Part shown: positions 38,111-50,700 of the stretch, piece after piece | Layout: each line of letters starts with the position of its first letter | How positions within the stretch are numbered: the stretch's first letter is position 1 | Notes under the pieces: model-generated | Databases searched by the model: none | The model's input: the letters and a program-made list of their open reading frames with translations, nothing else | Told to the model about the DNA's origin: nothing | Position numbers and translations under genes: made by a program | Assembly: GCA_965153455.1 (NCBI GenBank) | Contig: OZ234501.1 | Location: 4,588,001-4,652,000 of the forward strand | From: Sphagnum compactum | Taxonomy: Eukaryota > Bryophyta > Sphagnopsida > Sphagnales | DNA length: 64,000 bases | Reading direction: 5' to 3'

Positions 38111-39255
38111 TGAAGACCTCCAAAGTGCAATTTCCCACTCCAGGCTGGTGCAGGGAGGTTTCATGAAACATCATTCTGGCAGGGCATTTTGCTTGCAAGT
38201 CCTAAATGATTGAAATGATGTGCTCTTAGGTTGTTGATAATCAACACACATGAGCCAATTCCCCATGTTGGCGTGTTCAATTTAGGTGTAACAAGAAGCA
38301 GACCAAAGGAATAACTATAACTGAAATTGGCACAAAACCTCCGCTTGGTGACCACCCAAATGAACATCAAATATTAAAGTGTGGAAACAGAAATGACAAT
38401 ATACTCATTTTCATCACAACCAAACATATGCAACCAAAAACAGTGCAAGTATTGAGCATATATCCCACCTACATCTAATATTGTAGACTGGAGCAAGGGG
38501 CAAGAAGACCAAGCATTTCCTCAAGACCAAGTATAATAGAATATAGAGCAAAAAGCAAGCAAAATTCTGCTTAATTCCAATTGCTAGAAATCATGAGACT
38601 ACAAATTTGAGAGGAAAGTGTATGATAAATTCAAAACCGGGGTTGCAAATAACTGGAAATAAGCATTGCCCTAAACCAACAATGGTTAGCAATGTGGTTG
38701 TAGAGAAAAACATGAGAAAAACAAGGTGTCCTCCAAAAGTTCCTAAAAAATGGTGACTCCTTCATACTGTCAAACTCTTAGATTTCATGTACTTCCAACA
38801 AGAAGAAAGTATTGTCAAATCCTATCACAAATATGACACAAAACAGTTGAATTCCAACTATGATTTTTAAAAAAACAATTCTCGTCTTACAGTAGCATAT
38901 CCATGTCCAGTATATATATATTGCATGGACATTGTCCTCAATTATTAAAAAATCCCCAGCACAATCCAACATCAATTAGTTCTCAAAAAATCCATATAAT
39001 CCAATTGTGTGATTTCCCCCAAATGATTGCTGAATAGGCTCCAGTTACCCAAAAAGAAAACTTGATAATCCTTCAGAATGCAGTGTTTAGTACATCTGGA
39101 CTTTGTACAGCACTGTTGTCAACACAGACATCCAAATAATATGGTTCTGCTCTACTTTGGCCTTTCTTCTAAATACCACTCTTCATCTAGAGCCTTCACA
39201 GCAGGCAAACCCTGCATCTTCAAATAATATACCAGTGTACTAACACAAATAGACA
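38111..39255. other. intergenic DNA next to the PPR pseudogene
   Basis: No coding sequence was recognised. It could be 3' flanking sequence of the minus-strand PPR pseudogene that follows. Confidence 0.4.
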
Positions 39256-40330
39256 TCATGACACACAAGAAAAGAACCAAACTAGCCACATACTAAACAC
39301 ACTCCTGCTGGCATCACCAATAATCCCCACAAGAACAAACAATGTTCTCAAAGCGATGAACGAGCAGACCCCATACCTGCAGATTCTTGAAAATGTGGAG
39401 TGTTTTAACATTCCTAGAGACCACATCTCATGATGGAATCTTGTTGAAAACTCTCGAAGCCTCCTCCATAATGCCACATTTGGCATACATATTAATGAGG
39501 TGGTTAGCCAGCTGGACATTTGATTCAAACCCTCTTTGAATGATCTGCTCATTACCCCACATGCCCTCTTCAAGTGCCCCTATACTAGCACATGCATTTA
39601 GTACCACCACAAAAGCAATAGGGCTGGGCAACAAACTTTCCTATTGCATTTTGGGAAATAGATCCAACACCTCATGCTCTTGCCCACATTTCACATCCCA
39701 CTATGATAACATTCCAAGAGACCATGTCATGTAAAGGCATCTTGTTGACCACTCTCAAAGCCTCCTCCGTGCTCCCACATTGGGCATACATGTCAATGAG
39801 GCTACACCCTACAAAACCATCTGACTCACAACCACTTTGAATGATCTGTTAATATGCAAACCTGCCCTCTTCATAAGTGCCAATTGGCACATGCATTCAA
39901 CACCCCCACAAACATGACAGGGTTTGGCCACGCACCTTCCCATGTTGCATTTGTTGATAGAGATCCAATGCCTTTTGCCTGTGCCCATATTTCACATGTG
40001 CTGATATGATAATAGTCCAAGAGACCATGTTGTGTGAGCACATCTTGTTAAACACTCTCCAAACTTCCTCCATGCTTCCTCCATGCTCCCGCATTTGGCA
40101 TACATGTCAACAAGGCTATTCTACACAAAGACATTTGACTCATATCACTTTGAATGAACTGTCCATGAGCCAACCTGCCCTCCTCAAGTGCTCATAAGCT
40201 AGTACATGCGTTAAGCACCTGAACAAAGGTGAAATTGTGAGGACACAGCCCTTCTTGTTGCATTTCTCAGGTTGCCCAGCCTTGACATATTTCTTGATCT
40301 TTGTGTTCCATGGAAAAGAGACCACAGTAT
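39256..40330 (-). pseudogene. PPR (PLS-type) protein pseudogene
   Basis: PPR proteins bind organellar RNA through about 35-residue repeats. On the minus strand, scattered over all three frames, are phrases of at least three PLS units: WNTKIKKYVKAGQPEK (40290-40310 area), SMEEVWRVFNKMCSHNMVSW and GHRQKALDLYQQMQ (39950-40080), SLIDMYAQCGSTEEALRVVN (about 39760-39810), and VVLNACASIGALEEG with LINMYAKCGIMEEASRVFNK (39430-39610). The D/N-MYAKCG and VSWN words are hallmarks of PLS-class PPRs. Many frameshifts and stops, and the lack of a start region or of E/DYW domains, make it a dead fragment. The phrase style resembles the expanded PPR families of ferns and lycophytes, from memory only. Confidence 0.8.
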
Positions 40331-42441
40331 GATAAACAAAAGAGATATTCTGCCTCCCACAAGAGCCATAGTTCCATCAACAGCAGGAATATCTATTTAC
40401 CTTCTTTGACCTGTGATCCCACCACTGTGAAGGATCTGAAAAGAACTCCTGCCAAAGTTTCTCTCTCTGCCCTCCACAAACAATGGAAACTGCTAAAATG
40501 CACAAAAATCATAAAAATCAGTCATGTACAAGCCACAAGGCAACTACTACATTGGAACCAACCCAGCATAGCAGTATCACTTTCCATCCCATCCAAGCAT
40601 TCAGTTTGAAATGCTTCATCAACTGAAAGGAACACTTTGCTGCCAATAGTTTGCTATGCTCTGCTCACTACAATCTGCACTGCTTCAGATGTCAGAGTTT
40701 TCTAGAGTAAATTGTGGCCAATCTAGTAGGTTTGCTTTGGAAGTTATCACTACAATATGGTCAAGACTCAGACAAACAAGAGTTACTTGTGAACATGTCA
40801 GTAAGGCAATTGCACAGAGAGCAAGGGCAGCTGGGGCATGGCATATGGACAGCATTTGGAGCAACAAGCATCAGTACTGTGACAACGAAGAGAGGAACAC
40901 AGCAACGCTTAGAATTGTCCTGTTCTCTGAGAGCTGCCTTTGTTTCTATCCAGTGCACTCTGGGAAGAGGAGTGGTGGACTGCAAAATTTATTGGGTCGG
41001 GTGCAATTGGTGACATAGATACATAGCTGATTCCAGGCCACACTCCCTTCCCTTGCAGTATCCTTGTGTTGTAGAAAAGCACTGCACCCTCCACATAGAA
41101 GTTGCACATCCTGGACAGATGAAGACTTTCCTTTGCAAACCTGGTATTTGCTTGCACATTACATGAGAAGCCCATATTGAAGCAGAGCAAAAGATCAAGC
41201 TCACTCATACAAAGAACGGCAGATTGAAAGCCAACCCCTTTTCATAACCTTCCACTAGGCACGATTTTTATGCCGAGAAAGCAAAACTCTCAGGTAACAA
41301 ATCATGAGAAAAACTGTACCATGATGAGGGAGCCCGGGATTTAGGGTTGACAATTGGCACACTACCAATTGAGCAACGGACGGTTGTTTTGGAAGGTGGA
41401 AAGGTGACAAAAACCACATATTGCACAGTCCTGACAGGGCTCAATGAAGTTCATAGTTCCCTTATAGGAGCGACAGAGATGAACCGCTCCCAACATTTAG
41501 CACTTTTACAGATAAAACATTGTCCCTGCAGAACAACAACAACAAACAAACAATCTCAACATGCACACCGCACCCACCAATGAACTAAAATCTGATAAAG
41601 GTACACATATAAAACTATAAGCACATTGTGTTACAGATCGTAGACTCCATAGTTCAATCACAAGTCCATGAGATTGAAAGGAAAATTCTGCAACAAGACC
41701 TGATTTGGAGGTAATATAACAAGACCTAAACCTTGTGACTGTCACTCACATAGTGTCACACCATGAGCTTCGTCATGCATGAAATTACAGTCAGCACTGC
41801 CATGACTGACCACTGACTTCATCAGCTCCCCATGACGGTGGGCTAAGAGCAACAACACCGGTGCACTGTACAAAAAATTTTGAACGAAGAAAAGTGAAAA
41901 CATATGTTGGTTTGGCTCAGCAAATGGTTTTGGCTCCACATTTTTGCACAGGATGCTTAAGCTGGCAAAAGGCACGGCAAAGCCTAACACCTACTGATGA
42001 TTTGCAAGATGCTTCGATTGGTCCACATGGGTTGCTATCAGTAGTCTCCCGACCTTCTGCAGTCCCAGTTTCAGTCGTATGGGTGAGGTTAGAGAAAAAG
42101 TAAATAACTGTTGCAGGGCCACCTACTGCACATGGGTGTAGCTGCTCTAAGATGTGCATAATCTTGTTCCAAAACTTCTGGTCAAACCATTATACAAACA
42201 TCTGCATCTTGATTGAGTTTCTGGCACATAGGTCAATCACAGACCTCTAAAATGGTGGACAGAAGCAATCCTCAATTAGTGGATCAACAAAGAAACAGCA
42301 GAGAACCAAAACACTAGGTGAGAACCTCCAGAGAAATTCGTAGTGTAGTTGGAGGAGCGTTTACAACGTGTAAGATCCAGTAGGGACTTTTGGAAAATGA
42401 AACAAACAAGCGGGCGTTTCGTTTCGGGCGTCGTAGTTTAC
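40331..42441. other. less AT-rich segment without a recognised gene
   Basis: Composition resembles genic DNA more than the neighbours do, and several open frames of 60 to 120 codons overlap on both strands, but none shows a known family. It may contain the decayed 5' part of the PPR locus or another lost gene. Confidence 0.4.
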
Positions 42442-42497
42442 TTTTTTTTCCTGTGATACCCAGCGGGTACCCTGCTCGGTATCACAGAAAAAAAAAC
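42442..42497. repeat. 37-bp palindrome between T and A runs
   Basis: CTGTGATACC (42451-42460) pairs perfectly with GGTATCACAG (42478-42487); most of the inner bases pair too. A T run precedes it and an A run follows it, so the stem can be extended by T-A pairs. No protein-coding context is visible. Confidence 0.75.
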
Positions 42498-42726
42498 AAA
42501 ACAAAATCAAAATCAACAGAAATCTATCGAGTTGTACACCATGCAACACCCTCAGGTAAGGTCAGGGCATTCTCCAAATAATCGCCCTCAGCCTCCTGCC
42601 TCGAGGGCTCGCTAATTCGGGAACGCCTCAACCTTCAGGCATTACACTGCACTTAAAGGCCCTCTAGTTTTTTCGTAGTGTCCTCTTTGGACCCTCCCCT
42701 GCCCAAATTTCCCACTGTACCTTCCC

Positions 42727-42776
42727 AAATCCGGAAGGTACAGCAGTACAGCCTGTCAACTGTGCCTTCCGGATTT
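42727..42776. repeat. hairpin with 17-bp arms
   Basis: AAATCCGGAAGGTACAG (42727-42743) is the reverse complement of CTGTGCCTTCCGGATTT (42760-42776) apart from one mismatch, with a 16-base loop. A further GTACCTTCC copy precedes it at 42717. It lies 240 bases from the 42.45-kb palindrome, so both may belong to one small element. Confidence 0.7.
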
Positions 42777-42814
42777 CGGAACCTTGGTACAGTTCTCGTT
42801 TTCATCTTTTATTA

Positions 42815-42955
42815 TTCTTTTTCGTCATCACTTTTCTTTACTTCCTCTTTCAGCTTTCTTCTATGTTTCTTTTCTTTTCTTTCTTTTTCTTTCTTTCACA
42901 TTTCTTCATTTTTTATTCTATTAATTTCTTTTTATTTAAATCTGATAATTAATAA
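42815..42955. repeat. pyrimidine-rich tract
   Basis: The + strand is almost all T and C with TTTC and CTTT words, a decayed microsatellite. Confidence 0.7.
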
Positions 42956-45900
42956 AACCTTTATTCATTTCTTTTAATTAAAATCTGGTTATCAATAAAA
43001 CAATAAATAAAAAAGATTTGAATACCAATATCTTATTAAAAGATTCAGTTTTAAATTTAACATATACTTTGAAAGAAGAAGCCAGTAAATTTTTTAAATC
43101 TAAATATTCCAAAATTCATAATTCAAACCGAATTCACGAAAACTCAAAAAAAGTATAGTGTCATGCCCATATGAGCAATGACTTCAAAAAATACTAAAAT
43201 CCATCAAGAAAATTCTAAACAAACAATAAATCATTGAATGTATCATGAATTAAAATGAACTCTAAAATCCCATATCTCAAAATGAATCAAACTATGAATA
43301 CATCTTCTAAATCAAATATCATACATATCATGATCTCTAAACAGATCAAATCTTCGAAGAAAATTGAACTATGAAAATACCTAGTGTAAAGGATTGTCAA
43401 TAATTAGAAAATGAAAGAACATCCCAAGCAAATCACAATGACTATTCTATTGCATCTACCAACATACCAAGAATCAATTCGAATCAATCACATGAAGATT
43501 CATGGTAATCAAGCAATTCTACAAATGGATGAACACATGTCCAAACGTGTTGACATTGAGGACCTTAAGCAGTTGTAAAGGAAGAGTTGTGGACCATAAA
43601 TGATCTCTATGTGTTGTTTGTGTTTAGCAATTCAAAGTCATCAAACATTCGATTATAAAAGTTATCAACATCAAGTTGCTTCAACTTTTGAGCTTATGCC
43701 ACATTCTTACCTTAAACAACATCATCAACAATAGAAAATTTGGAACTCAAGGTAGGAATAGCAATAGTAAAAGTTATCAACCCTAAAGTTGAATTAGCAC
43801 TAAGGTGGGAACAACAACAAAAGAAACTCATGATCGCAAAGTAAAAACAAAAATAATAGATTTGATTGACATTGAAGCAAATTTAAAATGGTAGTGGACC
43901 TTGAGACAAAAACAACAATGTAGCAATTTTTGGGTTCTTTTAAACAATAACCATTGAATCAAAAGGCTCCAAACCAATATAATCTTAAAAAGGAACCTCT
44001 TACACAAATAAAACATGAAGAAAAAATGAATCGGAAAAAAAATTAAAACTAAAAAAAAAACTAAGGAAAGAACTTTGTAATTTTCGAATGAATAGAAAGC
44101 AAATCAATAGCAACAAAAATTAATATCAAAAAATCAAATCAACAAAAGCCAAATCACATCATTATCTTCAACTTGTAGATCTTGCATAACAAGAAATAAT
44201 TTTTAAAATGCAAAAAACAAGTAGATCAAGACAAAAATCAAGAAACCTAAAATGATTTACCTTTGTATTTTCAAATGCATCTTATTCTTTGTTGAGATTT
44301 TTGTTGTAATGAAGGAAATGAGTGCCTTTCAATTCATTGTTGATAATTTACATAATTTTGTTTTGCAAAAAACATCAATATGGTTGTACTTTGAAAAAAT
44401 AAAAAAAGAAGTGCAAATCACAAATGAAAAAACTTAGAAAACCACATTAACAACACAAATTAAACTCAAAAATAGAATGCAATGAATAAAAATTAGAAAG
44501 TGGAAAAACTCATTTCTCATATGAAATGAGGTTTTGATCATTTATATTTCCATGCCATACTATCTTGGAACAAGAACTTCTTTTCATCTAAGTAATTCCA
44601 ACTCCTTTTTTAATTTTGTTGGACATAACTTTCCCTTTCAAGAAAGGAAAATTGGAAGTCAAACCATCAACAATATGTCATAGCTAGTTACAACCAATAG
44701 GAGTCGTTATAAGCCAAACATCATAATTTTTTCCCATTTGGTCTAGGGCATTATCATCATGCAATGTGTGTGTGCGCGTGTGTTTCATTGAAAGATCACA
44801 ATGATTTTCATTTTTTTCATTGATGTTGGAATTGAATCAACTCTTCCTTTGCATTGTATTTCCACATTTATAGTGATGCCTTTCTTTGCATTAGATTTTT
44901 GTGAAGCACTTTATGCTTCTCATCATATTGTTTTCTTAAGCTTTTGTTTTGTGCAAAGATTGGTGGTTTTTTTTTTTTTCCTTTGTAATTTTGTTCATCT
45001 ACATCCTTGTTTTTTCATTCAATTTGTGTGGAGAGGGACAACAGTGTTGTTTGAAATTCTTCACTATTTTTTTTTTAGTTGTAAGCATTGCTTTCTTTTT
45101 CTTTCTTGTTCTCCTCCTTATGTTAAATTGCTATTGTTTTTCAATGATTCACATTGATGAACTAACTTCCAAAAATAATTGCAAAAATAATTATGAATTA
45201 TATTATGTTGATCTAGCTTTTTTGGAAGGTTTATGTCATTTAGTCCCTATTGAGTTGAGTGAATTATTGGATGTTCCAACTTGTATAATAGGGTTTCTTC
45301 CATCTATAACCTTAGAACCATTTGGATCATGGTTTACAACATCCACGTTTTAAAATATTTTGGATTAATGTTTATATCACTTAAACTTCTTCCTATTAAT
45401 TTTGTATATCTTTTTAATTCTATACCTAAGCCTTTTTCTAATTTTGTGGTTTTTGTTTTTAATTTTATGAATGTGTGTATTTTATGATTTGATGATGGAT
45501 CTAATGTGTACCTACAACTACAAGAATTTGTTGCTTCTTCCCATCTTCCTAAAATAGAGGATCATGTTCCATTATTTGTAAATTGTCACTACTCTAAAAT
45601 TTGTTTGAATCTTGATGATTTTGAGGTCCTTCCTGTGAAGCTTGTTGGTATTATGTCATTGTTTGTTCTTCAAGCTACAAAAAAAATGGGAATCTATACC
45701 TTCCCACTACCTTACCTTAATTTAATTTTTCTGAAGAATTTAATTTTATGTTCAAGTTTTTGCATTAGGGTTTAAAGAGGTCTAAAAATCTGGAAAAGTC
45801 CATTTTACAAAACCTTCATCTATGTAAAGTTCATGTGATATTTTTCTTTTTGTCTTTTTTTACTTGTTCACTATCCTTCTGTCTTTTTTCCACTTTCTGT

Positions 45901-47639
45901 CTTTACATTAAACACAAGCAACAAAGCGGACCTCTTGAGGCATGAATACAATAAAAATGTGGTTTTTTCGTCGTTTTTTCCTCTTTTTTGTCCCCTTCCC
46001 TCCTTTTTTGTTCATTTTTTTTGCTCTAATTTAATTTTTTATATTCAAAAATTAATTTGATTTTCAAGTTTTTGGATTAGGGTTTCATTATGTTAAATTT
46101 TAATTGTGTTTTTTTGGAATACAATAATAAGTCGTTGATTTGAGGTGTTGGCCACTTAATCAAACAAAGGCAAAACTAACATATTGAATCAAGTGTAGCT
46201 TTTGTTGTCCCATTCAATATTTTTATCAACACCATCTACCATTGAGTCAAGATTCCTAGTGGTGAGGCAACATTGTAGGCATCTAATGTTGGTCTTGGAA
46301 AGTTCATTAGGAAATTCAATGTGCTTTCTATTCAAGAGGAGCGATAGATGTTGGTTCAACCAATGTGTTAACCCATGCCTCCATCTGGACTTAATATGCG
46401 GTTTGGCTATTTCTATATCATTATTTTTGTGAGAGGTTGTTTTGAATTGTGAAAGTTGATTTTGAAATTTTTTCTTTTGGTTCTTTTCCTATTGGGGTTA
46501 GTTTGAGGTTTTGCCAAGGGGTTTCTAATAATTGGCATATGACATTATGTAGTGTTTTGTTGATTGACATAGACTTTTTGTGGATTGCCTAGTGGATGAT
46601 GTCATTGTTACTTTTAAAGCATTAGTCTATTATTGTTCAACTAAATGGCGTAATGATAAGTAGTTTTATCTTCACCTTAAAAACGAAAACAAAAAGAACC
46701 AAGAATTGAGTGTGTTATTTGATGTTCCAAAAAAGAAAAAAATTGCAATCTATAGTAAATGAGGAAAAGAAGAATGTAGGCTCAACATCACATAGAACAT
46801 TTGGTAGGTGCAAATTTTATCCTAGAATTGTTCTTTGCCTACTTAAGACAATACAAATTTCACTTCAATTATCCATTTCAACACTTCAAATATGTAATTT
46901 AGTTATTCAAAATAATTATGGTAGATTGTTTCACACAATTTCCTTCTTACAACTATTGTTTATTCTACTCACATTTTATTTCCCTTTGTCAAAACTAGTT
47001 AGATTATAAGAAAGCCAAAACATAATAGATACATAATAAAATCCATGTTTCTTCATCAAATCCACATTTCTTTCTTCATTTAAAATTGAATCATATAAAA
47101 ATATGTAGTTTTAAAAGTAGAAGTCTGAATTGAAAACATGAAAAATCTATGGTTTCAAATACCAGTAAAAATTTGAATCGTAATCTCTCTTTATTTAATT
47201 TTAGTGGATCTCTAAGTCTTCCATGTGTGTAAAAAATAAAATACCTTCAACTCCAACAATTTCCAAAACTACATCCTAAGGCCCTTCCCTCCAAAAGTAA
47301 TTTAAAATCAAAATGTCCAACAATCATAATATTATCCAGCTCCTTCACTACCTTGTTTAATCCCTACCATTCTCCTAATCTATTCTACCTTGGTCGATCA
47401 CTACCATACACTGGGTAACATTAACTTCCCTCGACTTTGGATTCCATCCTCAAAATTTTTACTTCAATAAAAAAAAGTCTTACTCTTCAGATCATTATGT
47501 TAGTCATATGTGGCTTGGTTTGTTCCTCCTAAATTGCTGGTATTACTACCAGCACTTCAATCTATGATCCTATATTGCCATCAACTTTTGCACTCACTTA
47601 AATAACTAAATTATTAGATAATGGTGTTGTTATACCTTC
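42956..47639. other. AT-rich intergenic DNA
   Basis: No recognised gene. T-rich stretches at 44800-45160 give hydrophobic open frames by composition alone. From about 45150 to 45775 the + strand reads as a patchy protein-like sequence in several frames (for example KIEDHVPLFVNCHYSK at about 45560) that I cannot assign; it may be an old pseudogene. Confidence 0.4.
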
Positions 47640-50600
47640 TTGAGCTTATTCTTGTGTATGCTCCACATCATGTTCCCTACCTTCAACTAGTTCCTTTTGT
47701 GTGCTAGTATCATTAGTTATGATTATTGTGTCCTAGTGTGAAATAGTCTGTGCTTGCTCCTCAGATACCCCAATTGGAGTATCATGTCCGCCTCCCTTCA
47801 ATTTTTGTGGTTCTTTTGGCTATGTTTCATTAACTACTCCACTCTACTCAACTTCCTCCACCTCCTCTACTAGACTGGACAATTTTGATAACTATCTGGA
47901 TTGCGATAAATAAAATATGGAAAGGCTTTTTTAAAGGTAGATAAATGTCTTCTATAGGCAACCTCATCCCTTTTGTGTGCAACTAGATTTTTTTAGATCT
48001 CTTCCTGGAACTAATCTTTTGCTAGCTCCCACCACTCATTAAGTTTAGCATTGGTATCATCCATATGTTGTTTGGTATGTAGTATTGAATAATATTGTAC
48101 CAACTCATCGTATTTTTCCAATCTGTTGTTGACATATGTTGGATCCAAATCCTTGTTTTTCTCCACCAAGTCATCCAACTTTGACATGGTTTTGAGCATC
48201 TCCTATTTTAATTTATTCACTTCAATGACTACTTGCTCCTTGACCTTCTCTATGTTCTATCTACGAAACTCCTCTTCTAAAACCATGTTTTTCATCTACA
48301 AAATTTGTACCGTCATCTTTTCCATGGTTTGGTTTTTAGTCTCTTGTTCCTGCAACCACAATTGCCTCTCTTTTTCTAAACCTTCAACCTTATGTTTATA
48401 CTCTATTATTGTTTTCTAATATGCATGGTCTGCTTCATTCCATTCCTCCTTAATTTTTCTTCCTCAACTCTTTGTTTTATGTGATTAGCTGCAACATCTT
48501 GACATTGATTTTCTCCTCTATCTCCTTCTTCTATTTGTTCCAAGTTAGTATATGTTGTCTATACTTTTCATATTTGTGTTGCTTCTACTTCATCTATTGT
48601 AACAATCCCTGCTTTTCACCCTCCAATATGGTTAATCTAGTTTTTAACGAGTTACTTCCAAACCCAAATTACCCATCTTTTGACTCACAATTGCCATTGC
48701 TTGAAACGTTTTTGCAATTTTGTTATTGCCCAACACCTCCTCTACAAGCTCCTTTACAAATTTGGGCGTCAAATTTTGTGGTGTTTCCTCCTTAAAGGCA
48801 TCTTCTCATGATATTCCCATGTCCCTCATCTGTGAACCTAAATCCATATTCAATTCATGCCCTTCTACTAGTCTTGGTCTACTTTGTGGTAACACTATGG
48901 CAAGTGGTCGAAAATTATTAAATGTTGAGTCTAATACAACCATTGGTGGTTCTTGAGATGTATGTGGTTGTTGTTACCCAGTGGTGTTGGTGTAATTTGT
49001 ACGTCCATTGGGACCTCCTAATGAACCTCCATTTGTGCATGACATTCATACAAAATCATCCACATCATCATACTACATGTGTTCATGTTGTTCTTGCAAT
49101 GTTGTCACCTAAAGTGATATGCTCCTTTCTAATTTAATATGATGTGATTACTCCCTTCTTTCTTTCTCCTACTCTAAATTATGATCTCTCTATGGTTTGG
49201 AAGGAACATGTCTAATAACTACTCCTAGTCCAACTATAATTCATGGTGGTTTGGTGCTTCCACATATGACTTTTTTAGGCCTAGCATCCTCTCCTAACTT
49301 CCTCCATTGCTATGATCCTTCTCCAAACTTAAATATGTTTTTTTTCTACAAAGATTTTGGAGATCCCCTCATTGCACCCCTCCTACTATCCAAAACCTAC
49401 TGCACATCCACCTTAGAATTCTTGGATTTTTTCTGAGTCTTTGTCATCTTTTTTATTGTAACCTTACAATCCTCTTGAAACATATACCTGAACAATCTTT
49501 CGAGAACCAATGTTGAATGGCAAAGAAATTTCTTGTCTTCCTGCTTTCCCCCTATTTGCATTTTTTCATGCATCTTGGTCCATCTATCCAACTCACTACA
49601 CAAATTATTGAACAAAATTTGTGCCCAATCTACCTCAATCCCCTACTCCGCCTTCATGATTGTCATTGCATTCTTGTTACTCATGTAATTCACCTTTTCC
49701 TTTGGGTAAATCACATTTATAATTGTAGGATATGTAAGATTAATCAGTAGTTTACATTTTTTAATGTTTCACTAGTTTACATTGGTGTATGGAGGTTTGA
49801 TATCATGTTTGAACAATAATTCTTCTGCTAAAGCTTTGGTTACCTATCCTTTAAGATCCTCAACATAACCACTCTGACAAACACCAAAGTTATCTTTGCA
49901 ACCTCTCCAATAGTGGTCTTGTCATCTCCTCAATGTCGTCTGCACATCTAATTACTCCACCAATTTCTTGCATGAATCGTTTCCTTTACTCACACTCCGA
50001 TGATGATGGTGATTCCAAGGGTGAAATCATAGTCAATAGCACAATGTTGTAAATTTGTTTGCCCGCCTATTTCTCCAACCTTGCCTGGAATTTTCTTTGT
50101 TTTGCAAGAACCTCTGCTGTATAATTTTTTTTTCAAGCTTCTTCACTCTCTTTCACTCTATTATTTTCTGTGCTTCTACCTCTTTTGCAAGTCTCTGCAT
50201 TTTTTCCAATGCATTTTCCTCACTCATATTGCAACACACATCACAAATCAGAAAGTCATTTTGGAACAACTTTGAATATGAAGAATTTTGACAACCATTC
50301 CCTCCTCCCATTTTTTTGTTTAGGGCAACCAGTTGTTTTTACATTAATTGTTCATTTTCTTCAACCTCCCCATTCCTTTCATGATGGCCTTGCTCCTGTA
50401 CATCCACATGGAACAATTATTTTCCATCAATGCATCGAATGCACTCTTATCTTCTTCATTCATCCAATTGCCATCATCACCATTTTGCCCTTCATCCTTC
50501 ATCATTGCTACCATGTCGGTTGTAGTCTGCTCCAATTTAGCCACATTGTTATCCGATTTATTAGTTGAGTCAGCCAATTTTGCTAATGAGTCATCAGATT

Positions 50601-50700
50601 TTTCTATGGTCTCAATCACTAGTTTGTCATCATGAATCAGTGGTTGTTGTACGTGGCACTGCTTCGTCATCCTCATCATCATCTATACTACTATCCTCCT
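47640..50700 (-). pseudogene. long unassigned reading frame downstream of a gypsy integrase
   Basis: Read on the minus strand, protein-like sequence continues after the integrase for about 1000 codons, broken mainly by TAG and TAA. In order: an acidic stretch with DDEDDEAVP (about 50670), LAKLADSTNKSDNNVAKLEQ with KWxxEEDK-like wording (50.4-50.6 kb), a CDVCCN word followed by a charged helix (about 50.2 kb), a compact conserved-looking segment VDWAQILFNNLCSELDRWTK (about 49579-49638), a basic Lys/Arg-rich part, and a coiled-coil-like region ending in LDDLVEKNKDLDPTYVNNRL and AFPYFIYRNPDSY (48.4-47.9 kb). I do not recognise the family. It could be an accessory ORF of the same retrotransposon or a fragment of another element in tandem. 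Confidence 0.45.

Noticed and set aside
41332-41392. tRNA-like words (CCGGGATTT, CTACCAATTGAGCAAC) on the minus strand
   Set aside because: The D-arm-like part resembles a tRNA but no anticodon arm or acceptor stem can be paired, and the B box is not recognisable.
44801-45157. Open frame of 118 codons with a membrane-protein look
   Set aside because: The + strand is T-rich here, which automatically yields Phe/Leu-rich hydrophobic frames.
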